64,000 nt of DNA from Maribacter sp. MJ134 (lineage in GTDB: Bacteria > Bacteroidota > Bacteroidia > Flavobacteriales > Flavobacteriaceae). The notes beneath the pieces were generated by a model. It was not told where the DNA came from, did not search any database, and saw nothing but the letters and a program-made list of their open reading frames with translations. The stretch's first letter is position 1. Every line of letters begins with the position of its first letter. Positions 8,989 to 19,246 of this stretch are shown here, piece by piece. The DNA is taken from assembly GCF_003970695.1 (NCBI RefSeq), contig NZ_CP034570.1:930001-994000 (forward strand). The letters are read 5' to 3'. The translations under genes were made by a program, and so were the position numbers.

Positions 8989-9711
8989 TCAAACATTAAA
9001 ATACTTACTGTTCCAAATAGCCGGATTGAAGTTTTTTCCCAAGGCAAAACCATAAAAAATTACTACGGAGGCAATACATTTGAACATAAAGAAATATATT
9101 ATCCAGAACTCCATCGTAGAATCGGACTTTGAGAACAAACCATTGGGAACCAAAAGGGTTGCGAAATAGCTGATCACTAAAACCAAGGCCGTTAAATTCA
9201 CTATATTTTTAAAGGGCCACATCAATGCGCGTCGTAAAGGATGTAAATCGTTGCCCCACTGGTGTATCAAATAAAAATAATTGTTAGCAATAGGAGCAAA
9301 AAGCAAAGGATCGTCCTTGTCCTCTAGTTTAAAGAGTTTAGACGGAGCGATAATTTTAAAACCTTTTAGTTCTAGGTCGTGCTGTTTTTCTAGGGCTTTT
9401 ATTTTGGAAATGGCCTCCACAGGAATTTCGCCTTTAAAATATTTCGAATCTAAAAAACGCAACCTGTAGTTGATACAGATATTTTTTATTTCATCAACAT
9501 GAAAAATTCTAGAAGTTTCCAGAAGTTCAAAATCAAAATTATTAACAGGCGTGTGCTTTCCTTTGGTAATGTTTTGAGCTATCCGCTCATGGTTCTTATC
9601 CACCTCTTTTAAGATATCGTGTACTTGTGATAACACTTCAGCTTCTGACCGGGAATGTTTTGATTTTTCCAAGTCCAGCTTTTCCCGAACATTAGTTTTT
9701 CGTAGTAACAT
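8989..9711 (-). CDS. Membrane protein with long cytoplasmic N-terminus, unknown function
   Basis: A 240-residue protein conserved in style with flavobacterial hypotheticals. Residues 1-170 are hydrophilic and mostly helical (KHSRSEAEVLSQVHDILKEV, and AISKIKALEKQHDLELKGFK, like a small domain), followed by two membrane spans near 172-195 (VNLTALVLVISYFATLLV) and 203-228 (FWIIYFFMFKCIASVVIFYG). No catalytic motif is visible. The long upstream gap (9712-9922) to the divergent fasciclin gene holds the promoters of both. Confidence 0.65.
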   Translation of the reverse strand: MLLRKTNVREKLDLEKSKHSRSEAEVLSQVHDILKEVDKNHERIAQNITKGKHTPVNNFDFELLETSRIFHVDEIKNICINYRLRFLDSKYFKGEIPVEAISKIKALEKQHDLELKGFKIIAPSKLFKLEDKDDPLLFAPIANNYFYLIHQWGNDLHPLRRALMWPFKNIVNLTALVLVISYFATLLVPNGLFSKSDSTMEFWIIYFFMFKCIASVVIFYGFALGKNFNPAIWNSKYFNV

Positions 9712-9922
9712 TTTCTTTTCTTTTTAGCAATGTTATCAAAGTTAGCCAATAAAAGATTTGAATAAAATTCTGTTTAACTTTCTAAAATGTTAAAATTATG
9801 TTAAAATGTTTTACATGGGCAAAATATACATCTGACTTTAGGATCAAGATTGTATATTGTCGATGAAAGTGAACCTTTCAACGAGCACTAATTTTATTGC
9901 CCCTTATTTTAGAACCTTGAAA

Positions 9923-10495
9923 ATGAAAAAATGGACATCCCCCGTGTCGCTGTGCCTGGTATTGTTTGCTCTATTCTGTAACGCCCAAGAAGAGTTCCAA
10001 GTCGCCGCGCTCAACGATATTAGCACTTACGAAATGGATATACATCAATCCATCATTTCCAATACGGAAACGTCTAATAGACTAAGCACCTTATTATCCG
10101 CCCTGCGCGCCTCCGATTTGGATCATGTATTGGGTTATGATGGACAGTTTACCGTTTTTGCTCCCTCCAATATGGCCTTTGAAAAGTTACCGCCGCTAAC
10201 AGTAGCTTGGTTAATGAACCCTTTAAATAAAACCAAACTTAAGGCTGTGATGTCCTATCATATTATAGCAGGGAAACTTTCTGCATCCAAAATTTTAAGG
10301 GCTATGTGCAGGGGCAATGGTATAGCAACATTTACAACCGTTCAAGGAGAGAAGATTACGGCCACTATGAACGGCATAGATATTATTCTAACCGATATTT
10401 TTGGTCACAAAGCTAAAATTACACTAGCCGACTCCAACCATAGTAACGGCGTAATGCATGAAATTGACAGTGTTTTCATGCCCGTAAAGCTCTAA
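9923..10495 (+). CDS. Secreted fasciclin (FAS1) domain protein
   Basis: One FAS1 domain fills most of this 190-residue protein: NRLSTLLSALRASDLDHVLG, then FTVFAPSNMAFEKLP and LKAVMSYHIIAGKLSASKIL, ending with HSNGVMHEIDSVFMP. These are the conserved H1 and H2 boxes of fasciclin adhesion domains. I choose the start at 9923 because MKKWTSPVSLCLVLFALFCN is a normal signal peptide ending near CNAQ; an ATG at 9857 would add 22 unlikely residues and sits on a TATATTGT near-promoter. FAS1 proteins are exported and mediate surface or matrix adhesion. Confidence 0.85.
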   Translation: MKKWTSPVSLCLVLFALFCNAQEEFQVAALNDISTYEMDIHQSIISNTETSNRLSTLLSALRASDLDHVLGYDGQFTVFAPSNMAFEKLPPLTVAWLMNPLNKTKLKAVMSYHIIAGKLSASKILRAMCRGNGIATFTTVQGEKITATMNGIDIILTDIFGHKAKITLADSNHSNGVMHEIDSVFMPVKL

Positions 10496-10580
10496 TTTAT
10501 CGGTACAGATCAGTGGCGTATATCGCCCCTAGGTTAGCCTCGAAACTAAATGTTCCTTTCCTACGACGCCTTGAGTTAGT

Positions 10581-13010
10581 TTACCTTAGCGTTGCTTCAA
10601 GCTCTCTTTCGTAAGTCTGGGTAATTTTGGTCATCACCTTGTCAATCTGTTTGTCCGTCAAGGTTCCTTTGTTGTCCTGTAGTGTAAAACTAACTGCATA
10701 CGATTTTTTTCCTTCAGGCAGGTTCTTACCCTGATAGACGTCAAAAAGATTTACTTCTTTTAGCATCTTCCTTTCAGTTTTGAAGGCAAGCTCCAATACA
10801 TCCTTGAAAGTTACTTCCTCGTTTAATAATAGTGCTAAATCTCTTTTAACTGTCGGATATTTGGGTATTTCCGTGAAAAGCACTTCCTTTTTTTGAATGG
10901 CTTTTAAAATAGTATCCCATTTGAAATCTGCAAAGAGTATTTCCTGCTTTATGTCGAAACTTTTTAAAATGGATTGCTTTACAACACCAAAGCTCACTAG
11001 CTCTTTTTGATTTTTGGTTATGCGTAGTCCCTCTGAGAATAAATGGACGTCATGGGTATCTGCTACCGTATTCACTATACCCAGTTTTAAAAGTATTGTT
11101 TCAACTATGGATTTCAGTTGAAAGAATCCCGTTTTTTTAGTGGCTTCTGTCCACGAAGCTTCATTTGTGGCTCCAGTAAGTAGAATACTTAGGTACTTTT
11201 CTTCAATTCGTTCGTCATTAGCTGCATGATAGGTCTTCCCGAACTCGAAAAATTTTAGGTTCTGTCTCTTTCGGTTGATATTATAACTTGCCGCCTCTAA
11301 AGCCGAAAATAGGGAGGTTTTTCGCAAAACGGATAGATCACCACTCAATGGATTTATCATTTGAACTGGCGTTCGTTCCCCTAGTGCACCCTCTAAAAGG
11401 TCATTATAATTTGGGGAAGAGAGACTGTTGGTTAAAATTTCATAGTATCCTTTTGCTGCCAACAAATTTCCAATGGCATACTGTATCTTATGATCTTCAA
11501 AGGCATTTGTAGTGGCAATTGAAGCGTTCAGTTTTTGACCGAACGCAATGTTGTTATACCCGTATACCCTTAGAATTTCCTCAATTACATCAACCTGGCG
11601 CTGAACATCCACTCGGTAAGAGGGCACGGAAAGTCCCATTCCGGTCTCAGTTACATTCTTCACTTTAATATCCAGCGAGGCCAAAATGGACTTAATGGTA
11701 TCCTGAGGTATCTCCTGACCAATTAACTTATTAATTTTCTCGAAAGCGAGAAAAACTTCAAAATCCTCTCTTTTGTTAGGATATAGGTCTACGATTTCAG
11801 AAGTAATATCACCTCCGGCAATTTCCTTTATGAGGAGTGCTGCTCGCTTCAGGCTGTACTCTACATTTTCTATATCAATACCGCGCTCGAACCTAAAAGA
11901 GGCATCGGTGTTCAATCCATGTCTTTTAGCAGATTTCCGGATGGATACAGGGTTAAAATAGGCACTCTCTAGGAAAATAGAAGTAGTATGTTCCGTTACT
12001 CCGGAGTGTAACCCTCCAAATACCCCAGCAATACACATGGGCTTTTCCGCATCACAGATCATTAAATCCTCCTCATGTAGTTCACGTTCCAAGCCATCCA
12101 GTGTAGTAAACTTGGTACCCTTAGGAAGGGTTTTTACGACAATCTTACCGCCTTTTATTTTATTCGCATCAAAAGCATGTAGTGGCTGACCCAATTCGTG
12201 CAGTACGTAGTTCGTGGCATCCACAATATTATTCTTAGGCGTAATGCCTATAGCATTTAGCCTATTCTTTAACCAGTCTGGTGAAGGTTGCACGATTAAA
12301 TTACTCAAGGTTACTCCGCAATATCTAGGGGCCAAATCGTTGTCCTGAACATCAACATCTATTTTTAATGCTCTACTGTCTATGTTGTAATGACTAGTGG
12401 AAGGAGTAATTAATTCTTTGGTAATTTCTTTTTGCTGTAAACCGGCTTTTATATCCCTGGCTACACCAAAATGGCTCATGGCATCCGCTCTGTTCGGGGT
12501 GAGCCCAATTTCAAAAATCTCATCATTTTCAACTTCGAAAATCTCCGCACAAGGGGTTCCAGGTAGTAGCGCTTCATCTAAAACCATTATACCGTCGTGA
12601 CTTTTGCCCAAGCCTAGTTCATCTTCGGCACATATCATCCCATGGCTTTCTTCGCCCCGGATTTTCCCCTTCTTAATGGTCCAAGCCTCACCCTCTGGAG
12701 TGTAAAGTTTCGTGCCAATGGTGGCTACGGGAACCTTCTGTCCTTTGGCTACATTAGGTGCTCCACAAATTATTTGAACTGGGGATGGGAGACCAATATC
12801 TACCGAGGTAAGTTTTAACCTATCGGCATTACTGTGCTGCTCGCAGCTGAGCACATGCCCGACCACAACACCTTCCAGGCCGCCCTTAACGGACTCAAAA
12901 GCTGTAATGCCTTCAACTTCCAAGCCTAGGTCGGTTAAAAGTTCACTCATTTTTTGGGAATCCCAATCTATATTTATAAACTGCTTTAACCAGTTGTAAG
13001 AAATCTTCAT
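10581..13010 (-). CDS. pheT: Phenylalanyl-tRNA synthetase beta subunit
   Basis: An 809-residue protein of normal PheT length. It starts with MKISYNWLKQFINIDW; the tRNA-binding (OB) domain is at about 45-150 (VVVGHVLSCEQHSNADRLKL), B3/B4 editing domain at about 215-390, B5 at about 405-475, the catalytic-like core at about 500-700 and the ferredoxin-fold anticodon-binding domain at about 715-809 (FTEIPKYPTVKRDLALLLNE). With PheS it forms the alpha2-beta2 enzyme that charges tRNA-Phe. The alpha subunit gene is not in this window, so pheS and pheT are unlinked here, as is usual in Flavobacteria. Confidence 0.97.
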   Translation of the reverse strand: MKISYNWLKQFINIDWDSQKMSELLTDLGLEVEGITAFESVKGGLEGVVVGHVLSCEQHSNADRLKLTSVDIGLPSPVQIICGAPNVAKGQKVPVATIGTKLYTPEGEAWTIKKGKIRGEESHGMICAEDELGLGKSHDGIMVLDEALLPGTPCAEIFEVENDEIFEIGLTPNRADAMSHFGVARDIKAGLQQKEITKELITPSTSHYNIDSRALKIDVDVQDNDLAPRYCGVTLSNLIVQPSPDWLKNRLNAIGITPKNNIVDATNYVLHELGQPLHAFDANKIKGGKIVVKTLPKGTKFTTLDGLERELHEEDLMICDAEKPMCIAGVFGGLHSGVTEHTTSIFLESAYFNPVSIRKSAKRHGLNTDASFRFERGIDIENVEYSLKRAALLIKEIAGGDITSEIVDLYPNKREDFEVFLAFEKINKLIGQEIPQDTIKSILASLDIKVKNVTETGMGLSVPSYRVDVQRQVDVIEEILRVYGYNNIAFGQKLNASIATTNAFEDHKIQYAIGNLLAAKGYYEILTNSLSSPNYNDLLEGALGERTPVQMINPLSGDLSVLRKTSLFSALEAASYNINRKRQNLKFFEFGKTYHAANDERIEEKYLSILLTGATNEASWTEATKKTGFFQLKSIVETILLKLGIVNTVADTHDVHLFSEGLRITKNQKELVSFGVVKQSILKSFDIKQEILFADFKWDTILKAIQKKEVLFTEIPKYPTVKRDLALLLNEEVTFKDVLELAFKTERKMLKEVNLFDVYQGKNLPEGKKSYAVSFTLQDNKGTLTDKQIDKVMTKITQTYERELEATLR

Positions 13011-13137
13011 CAGTCGGTATTAAAGGGCGTAAAGATAAAACAATGCCCTAAGACATTCAATACGGAAACCTTGCTTTTACCTTTAATTTTTTAATCTTCC
13101 AATTAAGTCGTTATTTCGCCTTTTTAAAATCTATTAT

Positions 13138-14364
13138 ATGAGAAATGGAATCGGTGTTTTCATTGTAACACTTTTGTTGTTCGGGTGTGCTTCCAACGAG
13201 AAAGAAGTTCAGTTAAAAAGTGGCATTTGGCAGGCGGAGTTGGAGGTCATGGATAATCAGGTGTTACCCTTTAATTTTGAATTGAATAAAACTCCAAATG
13301 GGATATATAGCATGAACATTTTAAATGCTGAGGAGACTATTCAGGTTGATGAAATCAGTATCAACGGAGATTCTATCCTCATTAAAACCCCTGTTTTTGA
13401 AGGATATATTGCGGGAACCTTTTCTGAAAATAGTATCTCAGGAGAATTTATCAAAGAAAGCTTGGATAGGATTGTTCCCTTTAAAGCCAAGTTTGGAATC
13501 TCAGAAAGATTTACCAATATCGAAAAAGCTACTGCGGATATATCGGGAATTTGGGAGACCGAATTTAGCCCGGGAACCGATGATAACTATATGGGTAAAG
13601 GTATTTTTGAACAAAAAAACGGCAAGGTGACCGGAACGTTCAGGACCACAACCGGAGACTATCGATTTTTGGAAGGGGTGATGGACGGAGATTCCCTCAA
13701 ATTATCCGCTTTTGATGGGGCACATGCATTTTTGTTCACCGGCAGCATAGAGGACAGTCTATTAAACGGAACATTTTATTCAGGAAATCATTTTAAGGAA
13801 CCGTTCGTAGCTAAGCGAAATGAGTTGTATGAGTTGCCGAGTCCGGATTCCTTAACGTTCTTAAACGATGGCTATGAGAAACTGGCTTTTTCTTTTCCTG
13901 ATGCCGACGGCAACATGGTTTCATTAGAAGATGGGCGATTTAAGAATAAGGTGGTTATTGTTCAAATCATGGGCACATGGTGCCCCAACTGTTTGGATGA
14001 AACTAAATTTTTGGTAGATTATTTAGGTAAGAACAAGGCGGATAATCTAGAGGTTGTTGGTTTGGCTTTTGAGTATGCCAAGACTTCCGTAGGGGCGCAA
14101 AAAAGCATTAAACGTTTAGTGGACAGGGTAGGAGTGCCATATCCCATACTTTTGGCACAATACGGCACTTCCGACAAAGGAAAAGCCCAAGAAAAATTAC
14201 CCATGTTAAATCACGTTCTGTCGTATCCCACTACCATTTTTATCGATAAAAAAGGAGCGGTACGTAAAATACACACGGGTTTTAACGGACCTGCTACGGG
14301 TGAAAAATATGTAGCGTTCAAAAAGGAGTTCAACACCTTCGTATCGACGCTTTTAAAAGAGTAG
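13138..14364 (+). CDS. TlpA-type thioredoxin lipoprotein
   Basis: A 408-residue periplasmic lipoprotein (MRNGIGVFIVTLLLFGCASN, Cys17). Residues about 25-230 are all-beta and contain two similar halves (SGIWQAELEV and SGIWETEFSP begin related repeats), and residues about 245-400 are a TlpA/ResA thioredoxin domain with the active site W281-CPNC (Cys282 and Cys285). It should reduce periplasmic disulfides, for example during cytochrome c maturation, or act in redox repair. It sits 5 bases from the convergent leuB, with no room for a separate terminator. Confidence 0.85.
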   Translation: MRNGIGVFIVTLLLFGCASNEKEVQLKSGIWQAELEVMDNQVLPFNFELNKTPNGIYSMNILNAEETIQVDEISINGDSILIKTPVFEGYIAGTFSENSISGEFIKESLDRIVPFKAKFGISERFTNIEKATADISGIWETEFSPGTDDNYMGKGIFEQKNGKVTGTFRTTTGDYRFLEGVMDGDSLKLSAFDGAHAFLFTGSIEDSLLNGTFYSGNHFKEPFVAKRNELYELPSPDSLTFLNDGYEKLAFSFPDADGNMVSLEDGRFKNKVVIVQIMGTWCPNCLDETKFLVDYLGKNKADNLEVVGLAFEYAKTSVGAQKSIKRLVDRVGVPYPILLAQYGTSDKGKAQEKLPMLNHVLSYPTTIFIDKKGAVRKIHTGFNGPATGEKYVAFKKEFNTFVSTLLKE

Positions 14365-14369
14365 TGTTT

Positions 14370-15488
14370 TTAGATGATGGTAGATTTCCCTAAATCGATG
14401 TTCTCATCGTTCATGTTGAAGCTTCCGTCCAATTCCATAATGTTATCGGCGATAAAGTCACCCACATAGTCCGTTCCGTATTTACTACTGCCCATAATAT
14501 CCGCAGTAACAATTTTCTTTGAAAAAGACTTTAAAACTGCCGCTACTACAGCGTCTGATTCTTCGTTCAGTTTAAAGTGTTGCAATAACATGGCAGCACT
14601 TAAAATGGAAGCAACAGGGTTGGCTACATTTTTATCCTTTGCATCAGGGTAAGAGCCGTGTATGGGCTCGAACATGGCATAATCGCTTCCAACGGAGGCA
14701 GAAGGCAACAGACCTATTGAGCCTGCAATGACACTTCCTTGGTCGGATAGGATGTCGCCGAACATATTATCGGTCAGGATAACATCGAACTGGTTGGGGT
14801 CCAGAATCATTTGGACCGCCGCGTTATCGATGAACAGCGATTCTAAAGTAACTTCTGGATAGCTTTTGGCAATGGTATACACGACTCTACGCCAAAGACG
14901 AGAGGTTTCCAATACGTTTGCCTTATCCACCAGGGTGACTTTTCTTTTCCTTGCCTTAGCGGCCTTGAAGGCCAAATGAGCAATTCTGCTAATTTCAGCT
15001 TCGGTATAGGTACAGGTATCGGTTGCAGAAGTCCGGGTTTCATCCACTGTTTTGTCACCATAATAAATACCGCCCGATAATTCTCGGTAAATAACCAAAT
15101 CGGTATTTTTTACCACTTTCTTTGATAAAGGCGATTGTTGTACAAGAGCGGGAAAAACTTTTACCGGTCTAATATTGGCAAAAAGGCCAAGTTCCTTTCG
15201 CAAACGTAAAAGACCCTGTTCTGGCCATACTTTTGCTGAAGGATTCCCATCGTATTTCGGGGCGCCTATGGCCCCAAAAAGCACGGCATCGGACTGTTTG
15301 CATATTTCCAAAGTTCTGCTGGGCAAAGGATCCCCATTTTTCTCAATGGCACCGGCACCGACCCTCGCTTTTGTAAAGGTAAATTTATGACCAAAAGTTT
15401 CCTCAACGGAACGTAAGCATTTTATAGACTGTGCCACAACTTCTGGCCCAATTCCATCTCCACCGAGAACTGCTATTTTTAGATGCAT
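14370..15488 (-). CDS. leuB: 3-isopropylmalate dehydrogenase
   Basis: A 372-residue isocitrate/isopropylmalate dehydrogenase family enzyme. It starts [17 protein letters not shown], contains YRELSGGIYYGDKT and the family signature NMFGDILSDQGSVIAGSIGL, and the catalytic Tyr/Lys pair (REL...Y and VDKANVLETSRLWR). It oxidises and decarboxylates 3-isopropylmalate with NAD in leucine synthesis. Its ATG overlaps the stop of leuA by one base (TAATG), indicating translational coupling. leuC and leuD, needed for the middle isomerase step, are not in the window. Confidence 0.96.
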   Translation of the reverse strand: MHLKIAVLGGDGIGPEVVAQSIKCLRSVEETFGHKFTFTKARVGAGAIEKNGDPLPSRTLEICKQSDAVLFGAIGAPKYDGNPSAKVWPEQGLLRLRKELGLFANIRPVKVFPALVQQSPLSKKVVKNTDLVIYRELSGGIYYGDKTVDETRTSATDTCTYTEAEISRIAHLAFKAAKARKRKVTLVDKANVLETSRLWRRVVYTIAKSYPEVTLESLFIDNAAVQMILDPNQFDVILTDNMFGDILSDQGSVIAGSIGLLPSASVGSDYAMFEPIHGSYPDAKDKNVANPVASILSAAMLLQHFKLNEESDAVVAAVLKSFSKKIVTADIMGSSKYGTDYVGDFIADNIMELDGSFNMNDENIDLGKSTII

Positions 15489-16660
15489 TAGCTAATGCTT
15501 TGTGAGTTGATACTGCTCGCTTCAATAATTTGATGAATGTCTTCATCAAGAATCTCTTTCTTTCTATCGGCAAATTTCAAAAATTCCTCATACACTTCAT
15601 CCAATTGAAGTTTGGTCAGTTCGTAACCAACGATTTTGGCCCTGTAGGCCAAGGCAGCCCTGCCGCTTCTTGCAGTAAGCACAATGGATGATTCGGTTAC
15701 ACCTACTTCCGCAGGGTCTATGATTTCATAAGTTTCCCTATTCTTTATTACCCCGTCTTGGTGAATTCCCGAACTATGGGCAAATGCATTGGCACCCACT
15801 ATGGCCTTGTTGGGTTGTACGACCATACCCATTTTTTGAGAGACCATTTTGCTGGTGTCGTACAGTAATTTACTGTTGATAGTGGTATCCAGATTAAGAT
15901 CAGGATGTTGTCGTAAAATCATCACCACTTCCTCTAGAGAGGTGTTCCCTGCTCGCTCACCAATGCCATTGATGGTACATTCTATTTGTCGCGCTCCGTT
16001 GATGACCCCAGCAATTGAATTTGCCGTGGCCAACCCAAGGTCGTTATGGCAATGACAAGAAAGTATGGCTTTATCGATTCCCGTTACGTTTTCTTTTAAA
16101 TACTTCATCTTGGCCCCATATTCTTCCGGTAGACAATAGCCCGTAGTGTCAGGGATGTTGAGCACTGTAGCACCTGCCTTGATAACCGCTTCGCAAACCC
16201 GTGCTAAAAACTCATTATCGGTTCTACCTGCATCTTCTGCGTAGAATTCAACATCTTCCACAAATGTTTTGGCGTAACTGACCGCGTCAACGGCCCTTTC
16301 TATAATAGCATCCCTGTTAGAGTTGAACTTGAATTTTATGTGTGAATCAGAAGTGCCTATGCCTGTATGTATTCTTGGTTTTTTCGCATGCTTCAATGCC
16401 TCCGCGGCAACTTCGATATCTTTTTTAACCGCTCTTGTGAGTCCACAAACCGTGGCGTTCTTCACCAATTTGGCAATGCTTTCCACAGATTTGAAATCTC
16501 CCGGACTAGAAATAGGGAAACCAGCCTCAATAATGGTAACTCCAAGAGAATCTAAACGTTCCGCGATAACCAGTTTTTGCTCCATGTCCAGTTTACAGCC
16601 AGGAACTTGCTCACCATCTCTTAACGTAGTATCAAAAATTTGTACTATATCTTTGCTCAT
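15488..16660 (-). CDS. leuA: 2-isopropylmalate synthase, short form
   Basis: A 390-residue DRE-TIM metallolyase: [17 protein letters not shown] at residues 8-24, [13 protein letters not shown] with metal-binding histidines at about 200, and [15 protein letters not shown]. It condenses acetyl-CoA with 2-oxoisovalerate, the first leucine-specific step. Full-length LeuA is about 510 residues with a C-terminal leucine-feedback domain; that domain is missing and the stop is natural (directly coupled to leuB). The short form is common in Bacteroidota. Homocitrate synthase is an alternative for this family, but the adjacent leuB favours LeuA. Confidence 0.92.
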   Translation of the reverse strand: MSKDIVQIFDTTLRDGEQVPGCKLDMEQKLVIAERLDSLGVTIIEAGFPISSPGDFKSVESIAKLVKNATVCGLTRAVKKDIEVAAEALKHAKKPRIHTGIGTSDSHIKFKFNSNRDAIIERAVDAVSYAKTFVEDVEFYAEDAGRTDNEFLARVCEAVIKAGATVLNIPDTTGYCLPEEYGAKMKYLKENVTGIDKAILSCHCHNDLGLATANSIAGVINGARQIECTINGIGERAGNTSLEEVVMILRQHPDLNLDTTINSKLLYDTSKMVSQKMGMVVQPNKAIVGANAFAHSSGIHQDGVIKNRETYEIIDPAEVGVTESSIVLTARSGRAALAYRAKIVGYELTKLQLDEVYEEFLKFADRKKEILDEDIHQIIEASSINSQSIS

Positions 16661-16806
16661 TATATTTACGTAGTTTTAGCTAGTTAAACGAATATATAAC
16701 GCTGTACACAAATTATGTGATTTTTGTTACGGTATTTACAATGTTAAGACACTTTTTTGTGTATTCAAAACATTGGTATTCAATTATTTAAACTCTTTTT
16801 TTTACG

Positions 16807-18351
16807 ATGACAAATGCCCACAAAGACGCCTTGTTCGTTTTAGTAAAATCATTATCCAAATCGGAGAAGCGTCAATTTAAACTTTATGTTGGTCGCTTAG
16901 GGGTGAATGCCGATGCTAAATTTCTGGCATTATTCAATCTTTTGGATAAAATTAAACAGTACGATGAAAAGGTGATTTTAGAAAGTGGAATTGTCAAAAA
17001 AGCCCAACTTTCTAACCTAAAAGCGCACCTGTACAAACAGATTTTGGTCAGTTTGCGGCTTAATCCGGTAAACCAGAACATTCGCGTACAAATTAGGGAA
17101 CAGTTAGATTTTGCTACGATTCTTTATCAAAAGGGACTCTATAAGCAAAGCTTAAAAATATTGGATAAGGCAAAGGCCGTCGCTATAGACAATCAAGAGA
17201 AGAACATTGCCTATGAAATCGTTGAGCTAGAAAAAATTATAGAAACACAATACATCACGAGAAGTATTCCGGACAGGGCCAATGAATTGGCAGTACAGGC
17301 AAAGGAACTATCGGGTCAGAACGTAATGACCAGCAAACTATCCAACCTGTCCTTGCAACTGTATGGAATGATGCTCAAGGTGGGGTACGTTCGTAGTGAT
17401 GAGGACTATAAAAAAGTGAAGGATTATTTTGATAAGCAATTGCCAAAATACGATTTGGATACCTTGGATTTTCGTGAAAAACTTTGGCTCTACAAAGCGC
17501 ATTTATGGTATAGTTTTTTGACGCAGGACTTCCTTTCCTGCTATAAATATGCCAATAAGTGGGTGGATTTATTTTATGAGAACAAGGAGATGATCTATTT
17601 GAATCCCGTTTTCTTTTTAAAGGGAAATCATTATTTGCTAGAATCTTTATTTTATGTAAGATATAGTTCTCAATTTAAACAAACACTTGAACAATTGGAA
17701 ACGACCCTTAAAGACAAGGATTTTCCAAAAAATGATAATATTAACTCCCTTGCTTTTATCTATTTGAATGCAAATAAGCTAAACCTTCATTTTCTGGATG
17801 GAACTTTTGAAAAAGGACTATACCTCGTAAAAATTATTGAGTACGGAATCAATAAGCATAGGGACCGTATAGATGCGCATCACGTCATGGTCCTGTATTA
17901 TAAAATAGCCTGCCTGTATTTTGGCATAGGAGATAATAAAACCTGTATTCTCTACCTCAAAAAGATTATAGAAAACAAGAGCTTGAAGATGCGTGAGGAT
18001 TTGATGTGTTTTGCAAGGGTGCTCAGTTTGGTGGCGCACTATGAGGCTGGAATGGATTACCATCTAGAAGTACAATTGAAGAGTACTTACAAATTCCTGC
18101 TGAAAATGAACGATATGCACGCCGTACAAAAGGAAATGATCAAGTTTCTGAGGAGCTTAGGCGGTATTTATCCCAATGAACTAAGGAACGAATTCCAGAA
18201 ATTGCATACAGAACTAAAGAAGTATGAGAATCATCCCTATGAAAAAAGGGCGTTCTTGTATTTGGACATCATTTCATGGTTAGAAAGTCACTTAGAGAAC
18301 AAGCCTGTATCGCAAATCATTAGGGAGAAGGCCTTATTACATACGAGATAG
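16807..18351 (+). CDS. Helical repeat protein of unknown function, conserved in Bacteroidota
   Basis: A 514-residue cytoplasmic protein with no signal peptide. It starts MTNAHKDALFVLVKSLSKSE and is almost wholly helical, with TPR-like helix pairs through the middle (for example LYQKGLYKQSLKILDKAKAV and YFGIGDNKTCILYLKKIIEN). I recognise it only as a conserved Bacteroidota hypothetical. It is followed 16 bases later by the DMT transporter on the same strand, so they may be one unit. Scaffold or regulatory roles are possible but not shown. Confidence 0.75.
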   Translation: MTNAHKDALFVLVKSLSKSEKRQFKLYVGRLGVNADAKFLALFNLLDKIKQYDEKVILESGIVKKAQLSNLKAHLYKQILVSLRLNPVNQNIRVQIREQLDFATILYQKGLYKQSLKILDKAKAVAIDNQEKNIAYEIVELEKIIETQYITRSIPDRANELAVQAKELSGQNVMTSKLSNLSLQLYGMMLKVGYVRSDEDYKKVKDYFDKQLPKYDLDTLDFREKLWLYKAHLWYSFLTQDFLSCYKYANKWVDLFYENKEMIYLNPVFFLKGNHYLLESLFYVRYSSQFKQTLEQLETTLKDKDFPKNDNINSLAFIYLNANKLNLHFLDGTFEKGLYLVKIIEYGINKHRDRIDAHHVMVLYYKIACLYFGIGDNKTCILYLKKIIENKSLKMREDLMCFARVLSLVAHYEAGMDYHLEVQLKSTYKFLLKMNDMHAVQKEMIKFLRSLGGIYPNELRNEFQKLHTELKKYENHPYEKRAFLYLDIISWLESHLENKPVSQIIREKALLHTR

Positions 18352-18367
18352 GCAAGAGACCGTAGCA

Positions 18368-19246
18368 ATGAAGCGCCATAACTTCTCGCACATATTCGAA
18401 ATTAATCTGGCCATGGTATTTATAGGCACTTCCGGTGCTTTGGGCAGGTATGTTGAACTTCCTGTTCCGGTAACTATTGCTTGTAGAGGGCTTCTCGCAT
18501 TTTTACTGCTCTACATCTTTTGTAAGTGGAAGAAGATTTCACTTAACATAAATCGTAAGGACCTCCCGGTAATCATATTAAGTGGACTGTTGATGGGATT
18601 GCACTGGGTGACCTATTTCTATGCGCTGCAATTGTCCAATGTTGCTATTGGGATGTTATCTTTATTCACATACCCCGTTATCACCGCCTTTCTAGAACCT
18701 TTGGTCTTAAGGACGAAATTACAATGGATGCATTTGCTGTTGGGAGCTCTTGTCATTAGCGGAATTTATTTTCTAGCACCCAACTTTGATATTAAAGAAT
18801 CGAACACCATCGCCATTGGTATTGGGGTTTTCTCTGCTTTCTGCTATGCGTTACGGAATCTGGTGTTAAAATCACAAGTAAAAAAATACCATGGTTCTAT
18901 GCTTATGGTCTATCAAGTAGCTATTGTAGGTATGGCCCTATTACCGTTTGTGTTTTACACGGATATCACTATAGTCTTGGGACAATGGAAGGGTCTCTTG
19001 GTGCTCGCGCTATTAACTACCGCCATTGGGCATACCTTATTCCTCATGACTTTTAAGCACTTTAGTATCACCACGGTGAGTATTCTAAGCAGCATACAAC
19101 CCGTTTACGGTATAGTGATAGGAATTATCTTCTTAGGGGAAATTCCGGACCTAAGAACTGTTTTTGGAGGTATACTGATATTGGCCTCGGTGGTTATCGA
19201 AAGTTTTAGGGTAACGAGAAAACCTAAACTTACTGTTCCGGATTAA
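18368..19246 (+). CDS. EamA/DMT family transporter
   Basis: A 292-residue inner-membrane protein with about ten spans in two EamA repeats (residues about 10-140 and 155-285), seen as GLLMGLHWVTYFYALQLSNV in the first and ALLTTAIGHTLFLMTFKHFS with SIQPVYGIVIGIIFLGEIPD in the second. Members export or import small metabolites such as amino acids or nucleosides; substrate not readable. Its last 17 bases overlap the 3' end of the convergent DUF4252 gene. Confidence 0.88.
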   Translation: MKRHNFSHIFEINLAMVFIGTSGALGRYVELPVPVTIACRGLLAFLLLYIFCKWKKISLNINRKDLPVIILSGLLMGLHWVTYFYALQLSNVAIGMLSLFTYPVITAFLEPLVLRTKLQWMHLLLGALVISGIYFLAPNFDIKESNTIAIGIGVFSAFCYALRNLVLKSQVKKYHGSMLMVYQVAIVGMALLPFVFYTDITIVLGQWKGLLVLALLTTAIGHTLFLMTFKHFSITTVSILSSIQPVYGIVIGIIFLGEIPDLRTVFGGILILASVVIESFRVTRKPKLTVPD